This document shows positions 35,981 to 44,053 of a stretch of 54,007 bases of DNA, piece after piece; position 1 is the first letter of the stretch; every line of letters begins with the position of its first letter. Below the pieces are notes generated by a model. That model was not told the origin of the DNA. It made no database searches and saw only the letters and a list, made by a program, of their open reading frames with translations. This DNA is from Tuberibacillus calidus DSM 17572. Its GTDB lineage: Bacteria > Bacillota > Bacilli > Bacillales > Sporolactobacillaceae. The stretch spans positions 1 to 54,007 of the forward strand of contig NZ_AUMM01000027.1 in the NCBI RefSeq assembly GCF_000430685.1. The letters run 5' to 3'. A program made the position numbers and the translations under genes.

Positions 35981-36100
35981 TACTTTATCATTCAAAGTCG
36001 GAAGACGCCATCCTCAAGCGTAGCTAGGGTGGATATTAATGACTTTTTGAAGACGAAACCGATCAAAAAACAAGTATGACAGTTGTATTTTCATAACACG

Positions 36101-36118
36101 TGTAATAAAATTATTACA
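36101..36118. promoter_or_regulatory. Palindromic operator at HTH gene start
   Basis: TGTAATAA (36101-36108) and TTATTACA (36111-36118) are perfect inverted arms two bases apart, ending one base before the ATG at 36120. This is a natural autoregulatory site for the winged-helix product. Confidence 0.6.
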
Positions 36119-36119
36119 T

Positions 36120-36443
36120 ATGAAGAACATATTATCTGGTGATGACCTGTTGAAAATGTTGGAGGCGTTGTCAAATCCTTATCGCCTTAAAATTATTGCT
36201 ATTCTTCATAAGAAAAAGGAATATGTGAGTCAACTTGCAAGGGAGTTGGGGATCAGTCGGCCACTACTTTATTTGCACTTGCAAAAATTGGAGGATGCCA
36301 AATTAATAAATGGGCATCTTGAGATTTCTAATAGTGGGAAAGCCATGAAGTATTATGAACTCAACCCCTTTTGTATTAAGTTGAATGGGGATTTCATTGC
36401 TCAAGCAGTCAGTAATTTGACCATTAAAGGCAGAAAGGAGTAA
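36120..36443 (+). CDS. Winged-helix (ArsR-like) regulator
   Basis: A 107-residue HTH protein: ALSNPYRLKIIAILHKKKEYVSQLA leads to the recognition helix GISRPLLYLHLQKLEDAKLI and a short wing. The closing QAVSNLTIKGRKE is poorly conserved. The ATG at 36120 has no ribosome binding site because a palindrome occupies the position; either the mRNA is leaderless or translation starts at TTG 36150, which has GGTGATG six bases upstream. It is followed by a small membrane-protein gene, a pairing common in Bacillales where the regulator controls the neighbour. Confidence 0.78.
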   Translation: MKNILSGDDLLKMLEALSNPYRLKIIAILHKKKEYVSQLARELGISRPLLYLHLQKLEDAKLINGHLEISNSGKAMKYYELNPFCIKLNGDFIAQAVSNLTIKGRKE

Positions 36444-36492
36444 ACCATACTTTCTATTGTAAAAAAAGAATGATTAGTAAAGGAGTGGAATA

Positions 36493-36723
36493 ATGTTGGG
36501 TAGTATCATGCTCATCATCACAACTTTTGTCATACCAATGATTCCTGTTTTCATCTTTATTGTTATTTTTATTTTCTTAGTAGGGCTCATTCGCAGGATG
36601 GAAAAACGCTCAGACGAACGGCTCAAAATAGAAAAGGAAAATGCCACTTTGTTACAACAACAGATCCAAGAAATTAATCAACGCTTAAAAAATATTGAAA
36701 AAACATTACAAGAGGTGGATTAG
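36493..36723 (+). CDS. Small membrane protein with coiled-coil tail
   Basis: A 76-residue protein: one long hydrophobic stretch (about 5-33, possibly a bent helix) then a charged heptad-like tail (about 36-76, ATLLQQQIQEINQRLKNIEKTL). The ATG is preceded by AAAGGAGTGG. It follows the winged-helix gene by 49 bases and is probably its target and operon partner. Function is unknown. A terminator lies about 110 bases downstream. Confidence 0.7.
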   Translation: MLGSIMLIITTFVIPMIPVFIFIVIFIFLVGLIRRMEKRSDERLKIEKENATLLQQQIQEINQRLKNIEKTLQEVD

Positions 36724-36835
36724 CTCTCATTCATACACCAAAGAAAGAGATGACAACGCTGACAGAGGCAGGATGCCCATTGTTAGAGATTAAAACAAAT
36801 CGCCTACTATACCAAAAATATTCTATAAAAAATGT

Positions 36836-36875
36836 AAAAGCATGATCTTTCCCATATGCGGATGATCATGCTTTT
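36836..36875. terminator. Bidirectional terminator
   Basis: AAAAGCATGATC (36836-36847) pairs with GATCATGCTTTT (36864-36875). Confidence 0.85.
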
Positions 36876-36919
36876 TATCTTTTTTACTTTTGTGATTCAA
36901 AAAAACATCATTTTCTCTT

Positions 36920-37153
36920 TTATTTAAAGAAATCCCGATTGAGCTGAATGTAAATTTGTTCTTCTTCTGGGACTTCTTCTTCCGGATAAATGGCTTCGAC
37001 CGGACAGACGGCTTCGCAGGCACCGCAATCGATGCAAACATCCGGGTCGATATAATATTGGTCTTCCCCTTCGTGAATGCAGTCAACCGGGCATGTTTCC
37101 ACGCATTCGGCTGCTTTTTCATTACGGCAGGGCGAAGTAATGACAAAGGCCAT
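36920..37153 (-). CDS. 7Fe (3Fe-4S/4Fe-4S) ferredoxin
   Basis: A 77-residue electron carrier. Cysteines at 9, 17, 21, 25, 40, 43, 46 and 50 (one less after Met removal: 8, 16, 20, 24, 39, 42, 45, 49) follow the Azotobacter FdI/FdxA spacing, giving a [3Fe-4S] (8, 16, 49) and a [4Fe-4S] (20, 39, 42, 45) cluster. The acidic tail EEEVPEEE is typical. The ATG at 37153 follows AAAGGAGA. It stands alone. It could serve the formate dehydrogenase or other redox enzymes, but nothing here proves it. Confidence 0.9.
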   Translation of the reverse strand: MAFVITSPCRNEKAAECVETCPVDCIHEGEDQYYIDPDVCIDCGACEAVCPVEAIYPEEEVPEEEQIYIQLNRDFFK

Positions 37154-37273
37154 GGTCAATCTCCTTTCTGTCATCGCACATAGATCTCGTGAACCCTCAT
37201 GCGGTTAATAAAAAACCAATAAATACTATTGATTTTATATCATAACAGGGGCTCCTTGGCAAGGACGCGAGCT

Positions 37274-37357
37274 TCAGTATGTATTGGGTAAACCGGCAGG
37301 TGGCACTTCGCCATCACTTTTTTGTAAGCGCCTTTTTACTTGAATGAATCGGCACAT
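37274..37357 (-). CDS. 27-residue ORF behind RRNPP regulator gene
   Basis: Starts MCRFIQVKRRLQKSDGEV and ends PPAGLPNTY. AAAGGAGG (37377-37370) overlaps the stop of the upstream regulator gene, 12 bases from the ATG, and a second GGAG sits five bases from it. The position matches that of signalling-peptide genes such as nprX or phr behind RRNPP regulators. However, the N-terminus is basic rather than hydrophobic, unlike a Sec-exported propeptide. Treat as a candidate only. Confidence 0.4.
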   Translation of the reverse strand: MCRFIQVKRRLQKSDGEVPPAGLPNTY

Positions 37358-37376
37358 GTCTTCTCCGGTCCTCCTT

Positions 37377-38651
37377 TTAACTTAGTCGTTTGCGGGCGTT
37401 ATTGGCAATGCGGTACATTTCACTGGCTCGCTTATAATATTTCATTTGAAAGTAATAATCGGCGAGGTTTTCCGCAAGATCGGCAACGCGATCCCATCTT
37501 TCCATTTTCCTGAAATACGGGATAGCTTCATTGGCAATTAGGTTTTCAAAAGCAGCGTCTTTTATTTTTTTAATCTCATATTCCAATAGTTTTAGTTGGA
37601 AATAATACTCTTTATCGTCCAGAGGCTCAGCTAACTCAAGGCCTTGATGGATCGTTTCGAGGCAATCTTCTTTTTGATTTATACTCATATATTCTTTTGC
37701 CAAAAGATACATTGTTTTAACTTTAGATGCGTCGTAGTTTTTTAGACGCCCTTTATAATCCAAGGCTTGTTTATAATAACTTATTGCCTCCTCGGATTGT
37801 CCGGTGCCATTTTTAACAAATCCGAGATTATGATAGATGACGCCGAGCCTGATTGGATCATTGAGCAGTTTGGCGAATTTTAATGCCTGTCCGTAGTGAT
37901 ATTCCGCTTTCATATAGTTTTTAATTTCGCTATTACAAAGACCGAGAATCGTTTGGCAATCGGAGATGCGCGTCACATTATAATCTTTATTGAAAATCGC
38001 TAAGGCCTTCTCTGCATAATTCATACTATCGGATATGCGAAAAAATTTGGCATACAAATTGGCAAATTGATAATGAAGATGCGCTTCTTCGGTTTCCGTA
38101 TGGGAAAGCATTTTTAACATTTCTTCGGCTTGTTTCAGGAATTGGAGTGCCTTGCTATAGTTATTTAAAATATTATAATATATGCCGCAGAAATGATAAT
38201 AATAGTATTCGAGTTCCGAATCAAAAATTTCTTTAAATGAACTTAAATGTTTGATTAACTTTTCAGATTCGGTTAAATCATTCTGGTAAAGACGATAACG
38301 AAGCGTAAACAAATGAAACCGTAAATGGATTAAAGGTTCCTCAACGCCCGAATTTGTAATTTCCTCCTCAATGGACGCTCGTCTTTTCTCCAATGACTCA
38401 GGCTCTTCATAGCTTACGAGAACCCGATACCATTCATCCATCTCTGTTTTCAATTTCTCGACTATAGCGCTTTCGTTGATGGCAGAGTAGGAAATGCCTA
38501 GGCGTTTGCAAAGATGAATGATGATGTCATCGCTCGAGTTGCCGCCATTCTCAATTTTACTGAGATAGGACACCGAGCAAATGCCTTCAGATAATGTTTC
38601 AAGCGTATAGCCGCTTAATTTTCGGTAATAGCGAATGCGGGTTCCGATCAT
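37377..38651 (-). CDS. RRNPP-type regulator: HTH plus TPR repeats (NprR/PlcR-like)
   Basis: A 424-residue protein. Residues 1-60 are an HTH_3/Xre domain (IGTRIRYYRKLSGYTLETLS..ICSVSYLSKIENG); from about 75 to the end it is a stack of TPR helices (for example YSKALQFLKQAEEML, KAEYHYGQALKFAKLL, EAISYYKQALDYKG, YYKRASEMYRIA). The size and layout match NprR and PlcR, which bind exported-reimported peptides. The ATG at 38651 follows AAGGAAGGG; the longer frame to 38744 is unsupported. A perfect inverted repeat lies 20 bases upstream, and a 27-codon ORF follows directly. Confidence 0.85.
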   Translation of the reverse strand: MIGTRIRYYRKLSGYTLETLSEGICSVSYLSKIENGGNSSDDIIIHLCKRLGISYSAINESAIVEKLKTEMDEWYRVLVSYEEPESLEKRRASIEEEITNSGVEEPLIHLRFHLFTLRYRLYQNDLTESEKLIKHLSSFKEIFDSELEYYYYHFCGIYYNILNNYSKALQFLKQAEEMLKMLSHTETEEAHLHYQFANLYAKFFRISDSMNYAEKALAIFNKDYNVTRISDCQTILGLCNSEIKNYMKAEYHYGQALKFAKLLNDPIRLGVIYHNLGFVKNGTGQSEEAISYYKQALDYKGRLKNYDASKVKTMYLLAKEYMSINQKEDCLETIHQGLELAEPLDDKEYYFQLKLLEYEIKKIKDAAFENLIANEAIPYFRKMERWDRVADLAENLADYYFQMKYYKRASEMYRIANNARKRLS

Positions 38652-38671
38652 GATATCCCTTCCTTCGTGTT

Positions 38672-38696
38672 GGGAAAAATGGCCGTTATTTTTCCC
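38672..38696. promoter_or_regulatory. Perfect 9-bp inverted repeat in divergent region
   Basis: GGGAAAAAT (38672-38680) and ATTTTTCCC (38688-38696) with a seven-base spacer lie between the RRNPP gene and the divergent 38946 gene. A further TTTTCCCA half lies at about 38723. A plausible operator for the regulator. Confidence 0.45.
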
Positions 38697-38945
38697 ACTC
38701 AGCGAGTACCCAGTCATACTATTTTCCCAATAAAAGAGACCCACGAATCTGTTATCATTAAACTATGAAGGAGCAAAAAAAATCTTCCTTTATTTTCATT
38801 GTAAAACAGAACATTGTGAATGTTAATAGAAACTTTTTAGAGAGAATCGTTCCCCAATTTTAGAAAAAGTACTCGTTAATCATTTATTGTTTATCGGAAA
38901 AAACCGATCCCCGAGAAAAATTTAACCAGAGGAGGACAGCCGAGC

Positions 38946-39884
38946 ATGGAAAAGAGAATGAGTATTTTACTGGAGTCAGACAAGAACCGTGAGGCAGGGC
39001 AAATTAAGTGGCCGGTTCGTTTCATCTATGATTTAAGCCGCCACATACCATATGCCGCTTACGGTCAGTTGACATTTGAACAATTTTTGATCGACAGTGA
39101 AGGGCGATATTGGTTTTCGGAAAAGGCAGTGGACGGGAAAGAGACGACACAAATTTTCATCTTTGACGCAAAAGGTGCTATTCTAAAAAAGCTCGTAGTA
39201 CAAGGTAAACCAGTATTATACGAATTCGAGCGATGGGTCATCATTGCCTGTGAAGGAATTGAAGCGTCATCTCATATTTATAAATTTTCCAAACAAACTC
39301 TGAGTTTAGAAGATCAATGGACCGTCGACGGATTTTTATGGGATTTAGATGGTGCCGGTGAAGCCCTCTTTATCACCAGCTATCTGACAGATATTAACGA
39401 AGCGGTTTTATATATTGTTGACAGGAATCGTAAAAAGGCTCTGGATCTAGGGACGGGCTTATTCCCCACAGGGATCACATGTTGCGGAAAAGCTTTATAT
39501 ATCTCATTTAGCGATATACAGACAGGTTGTAAAGGAAAGCTCATTAAATTAGATTGGGAAGGTCATTTGCTTGAAGAAAGTCCGCTAGATATTGCACCGC
39601 GGCAAATGTTTTTATATGACGGGCATATCATCCTGCATGGATTGGATATGGCAAAAGGTTCCGCCAACCAACTCGTCTATTACAATGTGCAGACTGGGGA
39701 GCGGCAAATCTATAAAATACCAAAGGCTTCGGACCTTCGCCCGCATGGTAAACATATTTTACTACATAACCGGGAGAAACAGTCCATTATTTATTGGAGT
39801 CATGAAAAAAGGAAAATCATTCGCGTCCTCCATATGCCCGCAATGAAAAAAGAATTTGACGCCATGACATACCGGTCCTTATAA
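38946..39884 (+). CDS. 312-residue protein, unrecognised, beta-rich
   Basis: The protein shows repeated short strands with turns (YWFSEKAVDG, IFIFDAKGAILKKL, IYKFSKQTLSLEDQW, LYIVDRNRKKALDLG, LIKLDWEGHLLEES, LVYYNVQTGERQIYKI), a pattern like a beta-propeller. It has no signal peptide, membrane helix or catalytic motif I can identify. The ATG follows AGAGGAGG at 11 bases. It is divergent from the RRNPP regulator gene with an inverted repeat between them, so it may be the regulator's target. No family is assigned. Confidence 0.65.
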   Translation: MEKRMSILLESDKNREAGQIKWPVRFIYDLSRHIPYAAYGQLTFEQFLIDSEGRYWFSEKAVDGKETTQIFIFDAKGAILKKLVVQGKPVLYEFERWVIIACEGIEASSHIYKFSKQTLSLEDQWTVDGFLWDLDGAGEALFITSYLTDINEAVLYIVDRNRKKALDLGTGLFPTGITCCGKALYISFSDIQTGCKGKLIKLDWEGHLLEESPLDIAPRQMFLYDGHIILHGLDMAKGSANQLVYYNVQTGERQIYKIPKASDLRPHGKHILLHNREKQSIIYWSHEKRKIIRVLHMPAMKKEFDAMTYRSL

Positions 39885-39916
39885 AGGGCCGGATTTTATT
39901 TATTGGTAGAATTTCG

Positions 39917-39998
39917 CAAGTCAATATAAGGACAACTAAGGCTCTGCTTTCGCCCAAAAGGCCTGGCAGGGCTAATTTATTCTTTAGCAATGCAAGGT
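39917..39998. repeat. Dispersed palindromic repeat, diverged copy
   Basis: TCAATATAAGGACAACTAA, GGCTCTGCTTTCGCC and GGCAGGGCTAA match the 35.9-kb copy. It lies after the end of the 38946 gene and before bpsA; the stretch to 40132 shows no further gene. Confidence 0.6.
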
Positions 39999-40132
39999 TT
40001 TGTTGTCAGGCATTGTGGTGGTTTGTCATAGTCAAGAGATTCCGTAAAAAAGTTAACGGAAATGCTCATGCATATTTTTGGCGGTTTTGCTGGAAGCTAT
40101 ATGGTAAACGTTACGGAAGCGGTGCGGAAAAG

Positions 40133-41230
40133 ATGACACGTATTTTATCCGTCGGTACATGGAATCCCCCATATCAAGTCAAACAAAAAGATGTGATGGC
40201 GTTCGCTCGAGAATTGTTCCGTCAAGATTTCGACCAAATCGACCGGCTTTTGCGCGTGTTTCAAAATGGAGAAATTGAAGAAAGGTATTTTTCGCAGCCT
40301 TTAAGTTGGTTTCGTCAGTCCCATAGTTTTGAAGAAAAAAATCAGCTGTATAAACAACTCGCGGTGGAAGCGAGTGTCCAAGCCATTGAGCGGTGCTTGG
40401 GAAATCCCGCCTATCTAAACGAGAAAATTCCCCCGGACCTTATTCATGCCATTATTTTTATTTCAAGCACTGGCCTTTCAACGCCGAGCATTGAGGTCAC
40501 GGTCATGAATCGGTTAGCTTTTCATCCCCATACGAAGCGCATGCCCTTATGGGGGTTGGGCTGTGCAGGTGGGACGGCCGGACTTTCCCGCGCTGACGAT
40601 TATTGCCAGGCTTATCCGACCCATGCGGTGCTTGTGGTTTCTGTGGAGTTATGCAGTTTAACTTTTCAAATCGGCGATAAATCCAAAAGCAATCTTGTCG
40701 GTACGTCGCTATTTGCGGACGGGGCCGCTTGTGTGTTAGTCTGCGGGGATGAGTCACCGCTATTAAAACGATCTCGCATGCCTTTTTTGCCGCGTGTTTT
40801 GGCGCAGGATTCGGTGCTCATGCCGAATTCAGAAGACGTAATGGGTTGGGATATTCGCAATGACGGCCTTTTTGTTATTTTTGCAAAAAGCATCCCAGCG
40901 ATCGTCGGTTTTTGGCTGAAACCTGTGTTAGAACGTTTCCTGAATACCTACAAGATGAGTGTCACTGAACTTCAATATTTTATCGCCCATCCCGGTGGTC
41001 GGAAAGTGCTGGAGGCTTATCGGGATGCATTGAATCTACATGGAAAGATTTTAGAGGATGCCACGGAAATTTTGCGAAAGTATGGGAACATGTCGTCTCC
41101 TACGGTCTTGTTTGTATTGGATAGAGTGATGAAAAAAGAAAAGCGGCAAGGTGAGAAGGGGATGGCCGTATCCCTTGGGCCGGGGTTTTCGGCTGAACTC
41201 CTTCTTATGGAATGGGGGCTAGGCACATGA
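40133..41230 (+). CDS. bpsA: Type III polyketide synthase (BpsA-like alkylpyrone synthase)
   Basis: A 365-residue chalcone/stilbene-synthase-fold enzyme, the length I recall for B. subtilis BpsA. Catalytic residues are visible: the Cys in GLGCAGGTAGL, the His in FIAHPGGRKV and the Asn in YGNMSSPTV. It extends long-chain acyl-CoA with malonyl-CoA to make alkylpyrones. The ATG at 40133 has only a weak GGAAAAG; the open frame back to 40013 looks non-coding. The next gene, bpsB, overlaps by four bases. Confidence 0.9.
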   Translation: MTRILSVGTWNPPYQVKQKDVMAFARELFRQDFDQIDRLLRVFQNGEIEERYFSQPLSWFRQSHSFEEKNQLYKQLAVEASVQAIERCLGNPAYLNEKIPPDLIHAIIFISSTGLSTPSIEVTVMNRLAFHPHTKRMPLWGLGCAGGTAGLSRADDYCQAYPTHAVLVVSVELCSLTFQIGDKSKSNLVGTSLFADGAACVLVCGDESPLLKRSRMPFLPRVLAQDSVLMPNSEDVMGWDIRNDGLFVIFAKSIPAIVGFWLKPVLERFLNTYKMSVTELQYFIAHPGGRKVLEAYRDALNLHGKILEDATEILRKYGNMSSPTVLFVLDRVMKKEKRQGEKGMAVSLGPGFSAELLLMEWGLGT

Positions 41231-41796
41231 TTTTCTTTTATTTACTTTTTGCATTGGTCATCCTACAAAGAATCGTGGAGCTTGCGATCGCTAAACGCAA
41301 TGAGCGCCTATTGAGAGAGAAAGGCGCCTACGAAGTCGGCGAAGCTCATTACAAATGGATTGTTCTTCTGCATACATTGTTTTTTATTGTTTTGTATGCA
41401 GAGGTTACCTTATTTGATAAACGGCCTGCCTCGTGGTTTTGGCTGCCTTTTGTGTTTTTCATTGCGGCACAGGTTGTAAGGGTTTGGGCGATCCGTTCCC
41501 TCGGTGTTTTTTGGAACACCAAAATTATTGTTTTGCCTGGTGCGGAAGTGGTGGCTAAAGGACCTTACCGATACTTGCGCCATCCGAATTATTTAATCGT
41601 TGCGACGGAATTTTTGACACTGCCATTGATTTTTCAAGCCTATTTCACGGCTTTGACCTTTAGCCTTTTAAATACTGCCATTATCCTTGGCATGCGCATA
41701 CCCGATGAGGAAAAAGCGCTCCTTTCAGCAACCAATTATAAAGAAAAACTCGGCAAACATCGTCGTTTTCTTCCCCGTCCGCCGCAACGGTCGTAA
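41227..41796 (+). CDS. bpsB: BpsB (YpbQ), alkylpyrone O-methyltransferase
   Basis: A 189-residue membrane protein of the isoprenylcysteine carboxyl methyltransferase family with about five helices. The conserved GPYRYLRHPNYLIVATEF and the terminal EEKALLS...YKEKLGKHRRFLPR are present. In B. subtilis this protein methylates the alkylpyrones made by BpsA. The ATG at 41227 overlaps the bpsA stop (ATGA), indicating coupling. Confidence 0.9.
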   Translation: MIFFYLLFALVILQRIVELAIAKRNERLLREKGAYEVGEAHYKWIVLLHTLFFIVLYAEVTLFDKRPASWFWLPFVFFIAAQVVRVWAIRSLGVFWNTKIIVLPGAEVVAKGPYRYLRHPNYLIVATEFLTLPLIFQAYFTALTFSLLNTAIILGMRIPDEEKALLSATNYKEKLGKHRRFLPRPPQRS

Positions 41797-41810
41797 ACCA
41801 AGGTTTTAGA

Positions 41811-42686
41811 TTACCTCATTAAAGTTAGAACAAACCGTTCAAATTCCCGAGCGATTTGATTTGGGCGGTATTTGATTAAATAAGTTCTCGTAATCGGTAA
41901 AACTAAAGGGTGTTCTTCGACGATGTGTATTCTGCCCTCAGCTGCTTCCCTCCTTACAGAAATGTGTGGCAAAAAGGAAAAACCGAGCCCTTCTTCAATA
42001 AAATGCTTTGTCGTGCTGACATGAGTTGCCACCATCGTTTTAAACGTATATTGTGCGTTGAGTTCACGAAGCAGTGAATCCCAATATTCGGGATGATTAT
42101 GCGTAATGAGCGTATACTGCTTAAAAATATCCTCAAGATCATTTATCGGTGCTTCATCACTGACAGAATGACTTGAAGGGACGACGAGCACAACAGGATC
42201 CTCAGAAATCACAGCTTGTTCTGTTTGAGGATGGATGGCCATTTGCCGGGAAAGCCCAACATCCACTTGCTCATTTAAAACAGCTGTTTCAATCATATTG
42301 GATTCCATCACCTGTATGATCACGTCGACGTCTGGATTGACCTTCATATATCGTTTTAATATGTAAGTAAGTTGGGTCGATGACACTAGGGGTGAGGCGG
42401 CAATCGTTAACGTCCGCTGAACCCCTTTTTTATGGTTTTCAATGTCCTGGAGAGCCGTATGATAATCGTTTAATAGTTTTTCTGCATGTTTAAGAAAAAG
42501 ATTTCCTTCAGAAGTTAACTCAATATGACGCCCTTTTCTTTCAAACAGCTTTGCCCCAACTTCTTTTTCTAATTGACGGATTTGGAATGTGACCGCAGGT
42601 TGAGTAATAAATAATTTTTCAGCGGTTTCCCTGAAGTTTTGACATTCGGCTGCTAAAAGAAAGGTCTTGATCCAGTCGAATTGCAT
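41811..42686 (-). CDS. citR: LysR-type regulator CitR
   Basis: A 291-residue LysR protein, the size of B. subtilis CitR. The N-terminal HTH (FLLAAECQNFRETAEKLFITQPAVTFQIRQLEKEVGAKLFERKGRHIELT) is followed by a substrate-binding-like effector domain (about 90-291). It is divergent from a citrate synthase gene, the same arrangement as citR-citA of B. subtilis, where CitR represses citA. The ATG follows AAAGGAGG. Confidence 0.85.
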   Translation of the reverse strand: MQFDWIKTFLLAAECQNFRETAEKLFITQPAVTFQIRQLEKEVGAKLFERKGRHIELTSEGNLFLKHAEKLLNDYHTALQDIENHKKGVQRTLTIAASPLVSSTQLTYILKRYMKVNPDVDVIIQVMESNMIETAVLNEQVDVGLSRQMAIHPQTEQAVISEDPVVLVVPSSHSVSDEAPINDLEDIFKQYTLITHNHPEYWDSLLRELNAQYTFKTMVATHVSTTKHFIEEGLGFSFLPHISVRREAAEGRIHIVEEHPLVLPITRTYLIKYRPNQIAREFERFVLTLMR

Positions 42687-42803
42687 GAGGATTGCCTCCT
42701 TTCCAATAAATATATTTTATCAATCAGTTAAATTAAATTAAATATTATTTATTATTTGCTTAGTATAAACTGTAATTACAAATACGTTTTGATTTAAATA
42801 TAT

Positions 42804-42860
42804 GGAAAGGGGGATAGGTGTCATAAGGGATGAGCAAAAACCTTATGCACACCGCTTTGG
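42804..42860 (+). other. citA leader with out-of-frame start behind the good RBS
   Basis: GGAAAGGGGGATAGGTG (42804-42820) is followed nine bases later by ATG (42830), which opens MSKNLMHTALDERVGKC and is one frame away from citA. The citA start called at 42861 has no ribosome binding site. Either a short leader peptide is translated and couples to citA, or there is a frameshift near 42865. Confidence 0.5.
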
Positions 42861-43949
42861 ATGAGCGGGTTGGAAAATGTCGTAGCGGCCGAAACGGTTT
42901 TATCGGATATCAATGGGGACAAAGGGCAATTAATTATCAGGGGCATTCCCATTGAACAGCTTGCCGGTGAAAAAACGTTTGAAGAAGCGGTTTATTTTTT
43001 GTGGACGGGGCGTTTTCCTAATGAAGATGAGTTACAGGCTTTAAAAGAAAAGTTGTTGGCTGAAATGACTTTGGAGCCAGATGATTTCTCTTTTTTGAAT
43101 GGGATCCCGACGGATTTGGAGACAATGGCTTACTTGATGACCGCGCTGTCTGGTCTTCATCGAAAGGGCTATACTTGGCCGCCAGATGAAAAACAGGCCG
43201 CACAAATACTTGGAAAAACACCTGCCATTCTCGGTTATTTACAAAGCCGGCGAAGCCATCGAGAGCCTGTTCAGCCGAAAAAAGACTTAGGGTTTGCAGG
43301 CAATTATTTATATCTCATCACAGGAGAAATCCCTTCGAAGGAAGCGGCCAAGGCGTTAGATACGTATTTTACATTAACAATGGAACACGGTCTGAATGCT
43401 TCGACCTTCACGGCCCGAGTCATTACGTCCACTCAATCTGACCTCATCTCGGCGATTGTCGGAGCGATGGGAGCCTTAAAAGGTCCTCTTCATGGCGGAG
43501 CACCGAAAGAGGTCATTGCCATGTTGGAAGAGATAGGTACGGCAGAAAATGCCGAAACTTGGTTAAGGGAGAAACTCGAAAAGAAAGAGCGGATCATGGG
43601 CTTTGGGCACCGGGTTTATCGTACAGTAGATCCCCGCGCCAATGTCCTTCGTCAAATGGCGGGGCCGCTCGCCAAAAATGGCGGTTGGTTTTCTATGGCC
43701 TTGGAAGTTGAAAGAGTGGCCCAGCAATTGCTTGCCGAATATAAACCGCATCGTCCGTTAAAGACCAATGTCGAGTTTTATGCCGCGGCGGTGTTCAAAG
43801 CGATTGGCTTGCCTGAAACCCTATATACAGCCACTTTTGCGACAAGTCGGATCGCTGGATGGTGTGCCCATGCGTTGGAACAAGCCGCAGACAATCGGAT
43901 TATTCGTCCAAGTGCGCGCTACATTGGTCCGGTTCCCAATGAGGTTTAG
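42861..43949 (+). CDS. citA: Citrate synthase, CitA-type
   Basis: A 362-residue citrate synthase, which condenses oxaloacetate and acetyl-CoA. The two catalytic histidines are H211 (GPLHGGAPKEV) and H250 (MGFGHRVYR). The position of the usual catalytic Asp reads Glu305 (NVEFYAAAV), a conservative change that could lower activity. Divergent from citR, as in B. subtilis where CitA is the minor enzyme. The start is unclear: ATG 42861 lacks a ribosome binding site and the well-placed ATG at 42830 is out of frame. Ends before a strong terminator. Confidence 0.9.
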   Translation: MSGLENVVAAETVLSDINGDKGQLIIRGIPIEQLAGEKTFEEAVYFLWTGRFPNEDELQALKEKLLAEMTLEPDDFSFLNGIPTDLETMAYLMTALSGLHRKGYTWPPDEKQAAQILGKTPAILGYLQSRRSHREPVQPKKDLGFAGNYLYLITGEIPSKEAAKALDTYFTLTMEHGLNASTFTARVITSTQSDLISAIVGAMGALKGPLHGGAPKEVIAMLEEIGTAENAETWLREKLEKKERIMGFGHRVYRTVDPRANVLRQMAGPLAKNGGWFSMALEVERVAQQLLAEYKPHRPLKTNVEFYAAAVFKAIGLPETLYTATFATSRIAGWCAHALEQAADNRIIRPSARYIGPVPNEV

Positions 43950-43980
43950 TGTACCCATAAGAAAGTACCCAAGTTAATGA

Positions 43981-44023
43981 AAAAAGCTCCGATGATCGTT
44001 TTTGATGATCGGAGCTTTTTTTG
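43981..44023 (+). terminator. Intrinsic terminator of citA
   Basis: AAGCTCCGAT and ATCGGAGCTT pair with an inner ATC/GAT extension, followed by a T-run. Confidence 0.9.
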
Positions 44024-44053
44024 AGTGTTATCTGTCTATGGGTGGATTTGCAC

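Noticed and set aside
40013-40132. N-terminal extension of BpsA
   Set aside because: The protein from ATG 40133 has the standard family length, and the extension overlaps the end of a dispersed repeat.
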